Shown here piece by piece: positions 6,070-9,599 of a stretch of DNA of 9,599 nucleotides. The position numbers and the translations under genes are program-made. Numbering within the stretch: the stretch's first letter is position 1; the number at the start of each line of letters is the position of its first letter. The notes beneath the pieces are model-generated. The model searched no databases. It saw only the letters and a list, made by a program, of their open reading frames with translations, and was not told the DNA's origin. Source of the DNA: Mucilaginibacter sp. (GTDB lineage: Bacteria; Bacteroidota; Bacteroidia; Sphingobacteriales; Sphingobacteriaceae); NCBI GenBank assembly GCA_028288315.1, contig JAQBNY010000194.1, positions 1 through 9,599 on the forward strand, read 5' to 3'.

Positions 6070-6588
6070 ATGTCATTAATTGAATTTTATTTGAAACAGC
6101 TGAACGAGGAGTCAATAACTACCCGTAAAATGTTAGAGCGTGTACCAAACGATAAATACGATTGGCAACCGCACCCAAAAAGCATGGACATCCGCCGCCT
6201 GGCAACACATATTGCCGAACTACCAACCTGGATCACTATGACTTTAACTACTGATGAGCTTGATTTTGAAAACAATGCCTATGCGCAAAAAAATGTAGAT
6301 AATACCAGCCAGCTAATGGAGGTATTTGAAAGATCGCTTATTGACGGGCGCTCGCAGTTAATACCTGCCAACGAAGCCAAGCTTGATGAGATCTGGACTT
6401 TAAGAAGCGGCGATGTAATTTATAGTAAAAGAACCAAAAGCGAAGTGATACTTATGACGCTATCGCAAATCATTCATCACCGTGCGCAACTGGGCGTGTT
6501 TTTACGCCTGCTAAATATACCTATCCCGGGTAGTTACGGCCCAAGTGCGGATGAGATGAATTTTGCACCGAGTGAAGCAGAAGTATAG
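6070..6588 (+). CDS. DinB-family putative metal-dependent protein
   Basis: A 172-aa four-helix protein of the DinB/YfiT superfamily, whose members bind a metal through three histidines and often act as thiol transferases or detoxification enzymes; many remain uncharacterised. Visible are the first-helix segment with TTRKMLERVPNDKYDWQPHPKSM (split here only by wording), the ligand His47 in LATHIAELP, and the closing motif QIIHHRAQLGVFLRLLNIP (residues 133-151) followed by GSYGPSADEM. His136 and His137 are present, but Gln133 sits where many relatives have the first His of an H-x3-H pair, so metal binding may be altered. It is divergent from the acyl-CoA dehydrogenase and has its own likely promoter with an inverted repeat upstream. 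It is followed eight bases later by the inverted-repeat element at 6596. The specific substrate is unknown. Confidence 0.88.
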   Translation: MSLIEFYLKQLNEESITTRKMLERVPNDKYDWQPHPKSMDIRRLATHIAELPTWITMTLTTDELDFENNAYAQKNVDNTSQLMEVFERSLIDGRSQLIPANEAKLDEIWTLRSGDVIYSKRTKSEVILMTLSQIIHHRAQLGVFLRLLNIPIPGSYGPSADEMNFAPSEAEV

Positions 6589-6595
6589 TTTGCTA

Positions 6596-6677
6596 TTAAC
6601 CACAGAAGACAAAAAGTCCAATTAACACAAAGGGCACAGAGGTTTTACCTTTATGCCCTTTGTGTTTTTGCGGTTAA
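6596..6677. repeat. 82-bp inverted-repeat element acting as bidirectional terminator
   Basis: The ends TTAACCACA (6596-6604) and TGCGGTTAA (6669-6677) are near-perfect inverted copies. Inside, 6624-6636 (AACACAAAGGGCA) pairs perfectly with 6654-6666, and the stem continues through AGAGGT/ACCTTT to a three-base loop. A further small hairpin, GCGGTT-AATA-AACCGC, lies at 6670-6685. The element fills the space between the convergent DinB-family and fucosidase genes and has T-rich flanks, so it should stop transcription both ways. The ACCACAGA...CACAAAGGGCA...TTAA style is seen in dispersed intergenic repeats of several phyla (recalled, not checked here). Confidence 0.75.
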
Positions 6678-6688
6678 TAAACCGCTAT

Positions 6689-7996
6689 TTAATTCACAGT
6701 AAGCTTAATAACAGTATCGTTAGCATCCATTGCTAACCCGGCTGTATAAATAAATACACCTTCGGGCTGCTGTTTAAATTTAACAGCGGCACCATTGCTT
6801 AGCAAAGCTGCTTTGGTTACCGTTTGCTTTACCTGCGGTATAAAAATATAAGACACGGCTTGCGGGTCGGTAATGTGGGCATACATGGTTTTGTTCTTAA
6901 CCGTAACTACACCCCATGCTTGCGGCGGCACACTGCCTCCTCGTGTGCCGTAAACGGCTTCTCCATTCTTTTGTACCCAGGCACCAACTATAGCCAGTGT
7001 ATCAGTAAATTCAGACTGAATCTTCCCATTAGGCATAGGGCCAATGTTTAACAGGAAATTAGCATTGCGCCCGGCAGCGTTTACCAGGTAATGAATAATC
7101 TGTTTTGACGATTTAAAGCTCCTGTCCCTAATATTGAAACCCCAGCTGTCGTTAATGGTCTCGCAGGTTTCTAATGGCAGCGTACCAATTTTTGATTCGC
7201 CGCTAAAGCCTGTGGTGTTATTGCCTGGCAAGTCCTTCTCAAACATCTGGAAATCTTCGCCATCCTTTGGCGCCAAATGGTGGTTGTTTCCTACCAATAT
7301 AGCTGGGTTAAGTTTATGTATTAAACCATAAATTTCATCATAATGCCAGTTGGCAGCAGTGCGTTCCCAGTTACCATCAAACCATATGCCTTTTACACCG
7401 GGGTATTTTGTAATTAGTTCGGTAAGCTGGTCTTTCATGAATTTAATATAGCTGTCCCAGTCGCCCTTTACAGGCTTGCCATTAACAATCTGGCTGCCAA
7501 ATGCGTAATCGGATCTACCCCAGTCCAATAAAGAATAATAAAAGTGCAGTTCTATTCCCTCTTTTTCGCATTCTTTAGCCAGCTCCATTAATGGATCTTT
7601 ATGGTAAGGCGTAGCATCAACAATATTATATGGCGATAACTTTGTACCAAACATGCTAAAGCCGTCATGGTGGCGTGAGGTAATGGTAATATATTTCATC
7701 CCCGCTTTTTTGGCAAAAGCCACCCACTCTTTAGCATTAAATTCCTGCGGATTAAAAAATCCGGCTAAACGCTTATAGCTATCATAAGGAATCTTTTCGT
7801 TATGCATTACCCACTCGCCATCTCCCAAAATGCTGTATATACCCCAGTGAATAAATAAGCCAAACTTCATGTCCTGGAAGTTTCTTCGTGCAGCCATATT
7901 ACTCGTGGTAGGCACATAAGCTTCTTGCGCCACAGCATTGTGAAGGCCCGCAGTGGTAATAAGCATCAGGCAAGCTATAATTAACTTTCTTCTCAT
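6689..7996 (-). CDS. Secreted alpha-L-fucosidase, glycoside hydrolase family 29
   Basis: Retaining exo-glycosidase that removes terminal alpha-L-fucose from glycans. The 435-aa precursor begins MRRKLIIACLMLITTAGLHN with cleavage near AVA|Q (residue 24), so it acts in the periplasm or outside. The GH29 barrel shows FGLFIHWGIYS (45-54), TSRHHDGFSMF (106-116), HFYYSLLDW (151-159), the nucleophile D207 in GIWFDGNWE, and ETCETINDSWGFN (276-288); the acid/base is probably E253 (FEKDLPG) or E267. A short beta-sandwich follows from about 345; no CBM is added. ATG at 7994-7996 is chosen because of the signal peptide; the open frame continues 35 codons upstream, overlapping the mutarotase gene in another frame, without family similarity. 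It lies 11 nt after the mutarotase gene on the same strand, forming an operon. No SusC/SusD pair is visible. Confidence 0.95.
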   Translation of the reverse strand: MRRKLIIACLMLITTAGLHNAVAQEAYVPTTSNMAARRNFQDMKFGLFIHWGIYSILGDGEWVMHNEKIPYDSYKRLAGFFNPQEFNAKEWVAFAKKAGMKYITITSRHHDGFSMFGTKLSPYNIVDATPYHKDPLMELAKECEKEGIELHFYYSLLDWGRSDYAFGSQIVNGKPVKGDWDSYIKFMKDQLTELITKYPGVKGIWFDGNWERTAANWHYDEIYGLIHKLNPAILVGNNHHLAPKDGEDFQMFEKDLPGNNTTGFSGESKIGTLPLETCETINDSWGFNIRDRSFKSSKQIIHYLVNAAGRNANFLLNIGPMPNGKIQSEFTDTLAIVGAWVQKNGEAVYGTRGGSVPPQAWGVVTVKNKTMYAHITDPQAVSYIFIPQVKQTVTKAALLSNGAAVKFKQQPEGVFIYTAGLAMDANDTVIKLTVN

Positions 7997-8007
7997 ATTT
8001 ATTGGTT

Positions 8008-8337
8008 TTATAGTTGAAATATCTTGTCCATTAAAACCCACTTTCCGCCAGCAATGGTTCCCTTCACAGGCTGCTGATATTTCCACATCAGCTGCTCCCA
8101 TTCTTGCACTTTTACATTGCCTTCATCCATAGCGGCCTTATTTGCAAAGCTGAAATCATCTACTGTTTCCATTATCATAAATAAGCGCGCATCATACCGG
8201 TAAATCTCCATGCTTATAATTCCCGAACCACTTATGCTATCCAATACTTCGGGCCATACGTTTTTGTGATGAGTTTCGTATTCAGCTATCAGTGCAGCAT
8301 CATCTTTAAGATCGAGGGTTAAGCAGTATCTTTTCAA
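8008..8337 (-). CDS. L-rhamnose/L-fucose mutarotase family protein (COG3254/DUF718)
   Basis: Small cytoplasmic enzyme that interconverts the alpha and beta anomers of a 6-deoxy-hexose. The 109-aa length matches RhaM, and the start MKRYCLTLDLKDD is typical. Y20 and H24 in EYETHHKNVWPEV correspond to the catalytic Tyr18 and His22 of E. coli RhaM (Y-x3-H), and W28-P29 also match. MWKYQQPV near residue 84-91 corresponds to the RhaM WWKYM region. Placement directly upstream of an alpha-L-fucosidase suggests L-fucose rather than L-rhamnose as the true substrate; this is inference. The start is TTG at 8335-8337: an in-frame TGA stands 18 bases before it and no ATG fits the family N-terminus. It is the first gene of a two-gene operon. 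Confidence 0.9.
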   Translation of the reverse strand: MKRYCLTLDLKDDAALIAEYETHHKNVWPEVLDSISGSGIISMEIYRYDARLFMIMETVDDFSFANKAAMDEGNVKVQEWEQLMWKYQQPVKGTIAGGKWVLMDKIFQL

Positions 8338-8356
8338 GGTAAATGGTGTTGTTCAA

Positions 8357-8376
8357 TTGGTTGTACAAGTAACCAA
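8357..8376. promoter_or_regulatory. TTGGTT-N8-AACCAA inverted repeat before the fucose operon
   Basis: TTGGTT (8357-8362) and AACCAA (8371-8376) are exact inverted copies eight bases apart, with an overlapping TTGTACAA palindrome at 8361-8368. It lies 19 bp upstream of the mutarotase TTG start, within the 122-bp divergent gap to the acetyltransferase gene. It could be a repressor or activator site of the mutarotase-fucosidase operon. No matching regulator is in the window and no clear -7 element was found nearby. Confidence 0.35.
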
Positions 8377-8459
8377 ATGTTTAGCATAATTGCAAACGAC
8401 AGCTATTAATCACTTTCGGAAATTATCTATAATTTTATCCTATCAAATTGTTAACCTTA

Positions 8460-8975
8460 ATGGCCGATACCCTTTTTGAAACGCCAAATCTTGCCATCAG
8501 GCGTTTCACAACCCATGATGATGCCTTTATTTTTGAACTGCTGAATACACCTGGCTGGAAGGAGTTTATAGGCGAGCGAAACATTAATTCAACTCTCGAC
8601 GCGATAAATTACCTGCATAACGGCCCTTTGGCCCTTTATACCGAATATGGCTACGGCCCCTGGTTGGTAACCTTGAAAGAGACTAACCAACCCATTGGTA
8701 TGTGCGGCTTATTTAAGCGTGATTACCTCGACAAACCTGATCTTGGCTTTGCCTTTTTGCCTGGGTTTGAAGGTAAAGGATTTGCTTATGAAAGCAGTAT
8801 GGCTACTCTTAGGTACGTGACTGATAACTATAATTTAGAATTTCTTTACGCCACAACAACCGATAAAAATTCCCGTTCGCAACGCCTGCTTGAGCGGTGC
8901 GGCTTTATCAGAAACGGCTGGGTAACCCCACCCGGCGAGGAGGAATTGTTATTATATCGGCTCACTTTACAATAA
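8460..8975 (+). CDS. GNAT-family N-acetyltransferase (RimJ/RimL-like)
   Basis: A 171-aa acetyltransferase that uses acetyl-CoA to modify an amine on a protein N-terminus or small molecule. The opening ETPNLAIRRFTTHDDAF (residues 7-23) is the typical RimJ/RimL start, GPWLVTLKETNQPIGMCGL (66-84) covers the central beta-strands, and LPGFEGKGFAYES (100-112) is the acetyl-CoA pyrophosphate loop of type Q/R-x-x-G-x-G/A. LYATTTDKNSRSQRLLERCGF (129-149) is the typical motif B helix region. ATG at 8460 is preferred over a TTG four codons earlier because it is a better start and matches family length. It is divergent from the mutarotase and lies 59 nt before the phospholipase gene on the same strand; the two may be cotranscribed but do not share a clear pathway. 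The substrate cannot be deduced. Confidence 0.92.
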   Translation: MADTLFETPNLAIRRFTTHDDAFIFELLNTPGWKEFIGERNINSTLDAINYLHNGPLALYTEYGYGPWLVTLKETNQPIGMCGLFKRDYLDKPDLGFAFLPGFEGKGFAYESSMATLRYVTDNYNLEFLYATTTDKNSRSQRLLERCGFIRNGWVTPPGEEELLLYRLTLQ

Positions 8976-9034
8976 CATAATATAGCCTTTACGTAACAAC
9001 ATATATAATTTACGAGTGTTTAATATCTTTAGCC

Positions 9035-9599
9035 ATGTTAAATTCCCGCAGAGATTTTCTTAAAAAAGCGAGCCTGTTAGCAGGGGCCGCAGGCTTGAGC
9101 AGCGTTATACCAAACTCTATAGCAAAAGCTATGGCTATAAACCCTGTAGCTGGCAGTACGTGGATGGATGCTGAGCATGTTGTTATCCTGATGCAGGAAA
9201 ACCGCTCTTTTGACCATTGCTTTGGCTCGTTGAAGGGTGTAAGAGGATTTAATGACCCACGAGTTATTGACTTGCCTAACAAAAATCCGGCGTGGTTGCA
9301 ATCAAACGCCAAAGGCGAAACCTACGCGCCGTTCCATTTAGATATCAAGAACACCAGAGCCACCTGGATGAACTCGTTACCGCATAGCTGGAGCAACCAG
9401 GTAAATGCACGTAATGATGGTAAATTTGATCAATGGCTGATAGAAAAGCAATCCGGACATAAAGAATATAAGGATATGCCTTTAACGCTGGGTTATCACA
9501 ATAGGCAGGATCTTCCTTTTAATTATGCCCTGGCTGATGCCTTTACTGTTTGCGACCAGAATTTTTGCTCGTCGCTTACCGGTACAACGCCAAACCGGC
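9035..9599 (+). CDS. Phosphocholine-specific phospholipase C, N-terminal part (runs off right edge)
   Basis: Exported phosphoesterase of the PlcH/AcpA superfamily that cleaves the phosphocholine headgroup of phospholipids. The first 188 codons are present. SRRDFLKK (residues 4-11) is a twin-arginine signal motif, followed by a hydrophobic, Ala/Gly-rich segment to about residue 34, so it is folded in the cytoplasm before export. HVVILMQENRSFDHCFG (48-64) carries the catalytic Glu55-Asn56 metal ligands; Cys62 replaces the Tyr often found there. NYALADAFTVCDQNFCSSL (from about 163) leads to LTGTTPNR at the edge, whose Thr is the candidate nucleophile by comparison with PlcH. The start ATG at 9035-9037 is fixed by the Tat motif. 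The phosphoesterase domain and C-terminal domains continue beyond the window. Frames on the opposite strand here are not coding. Confidence 0.93.
   Translation, partial: MLNSRRDFLKKASLLAGAAGLSSVIPNSIAKAMAINPVAGSTWMDAEHVVILMQENRSFDHCFGSLKGVRGFNDPRVIDLPNKNPAWLQSNAKGETYAPFHLDIKNTRATWMNSLPHSWSNQVNARNDGKFDQWLIEKQSGHKEYKDMPLTLGYHNRQDLPFNYALADAFTVCDQNFCSSLTGTTPNR

Noticed and set aside
7997..8101. 35-codon upstream extension of the fucosidase overlapping the mutarotase gene
   Set aside because: It would bury the signal peptide inside the protein, and its translation is just another frame of the mutarotase gene.
9024..9031. TATCTTTA resembling a -7 element just before the phospholipase gene
   Set aside because: It is only three bases from the ATG and no TTG lies at the -33 position, so it would leave almost no leader.
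9010..9312. Two open frames on the minus strand under the phospholipase gene
   Set aside because: They are shadows of a well-recognised plus-strand gene and show no family features.

Overview
The window looks like a chromosomal segment of a Bacteroidota bacterium, most likely Sphingobacteriaceae (Mucilaginibacter/Pedobacter-like). The grounds are the EF-G, S7 and S12 sequence types, a textbook Bacteroidota promoter (TTG-N19-TAnnTTTG) before rpsL, near absence of Shine-Dalgarno motifs, secreted proteins whose predicted cleavage leaves Gln at +1, and a fucosidase gene. The genus is an inference. No phage, transposase, CRISPR array, tRNA or rRNA was found.

Layout. (1) 1-1403, minus strand: the start of the str operon, rpsL-rpsG-fusA, with fusA running off the left edge. 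The rpsG-fusA gap is filled by head-to-head 8-bp repeats. (2) 1478-4017: a divergent pair. A predicted single-pass membrane protein (cytoplasmic DNA-binding-like head, outer PKD-like and LamG-like domains) faces a secreted protein with LamG-like and beta-sandwich domains. Their 86-bp promoter region carries three TGAAT repeats at exact 10-bp spacing. A strong terminator follows the secreted gene. (3) 4125-4589: two small envelope proteins, an 83-aa signal-anchored protein and a 40-aa proline-rich putative lipoprotein, facing each other across a bidirectional terminator. (4) 4647-6588: an acyl-CoA dehydrogenase and a DinB-family protein, divergent, with a 24-bp perfect palindrome and a TGACA-N6-TGTCA element between them. 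(5) 6596-6677: an inverted-repeat element/terminator between convergent genes. (6) 6689-8337, minus strand: a two-gene operon of a sugar mutarotase (TTG start) and a secreted GH29 alpha-L-fucosidase. (7) 8460-9599, plus strand: a GNAT acetyltransferase and the N-terminal part of a Tat-exported phosphocholine-specific phospholipase C, cut by the right edge.

How the parts work together. The ribosomal genes are housekeeping. The mutarotase and fucosidase form a clear functional pair: fucose released outside the cytoplasm can be brought to anomeric equilibrium inside it. The membrane protein and its divergent secreted neighbour may form a sensing pair, but that is inference. No single spectacular new system is evident. 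The better leads are the intergenic DNA structures and the membrane regulator/secreted protein pair.
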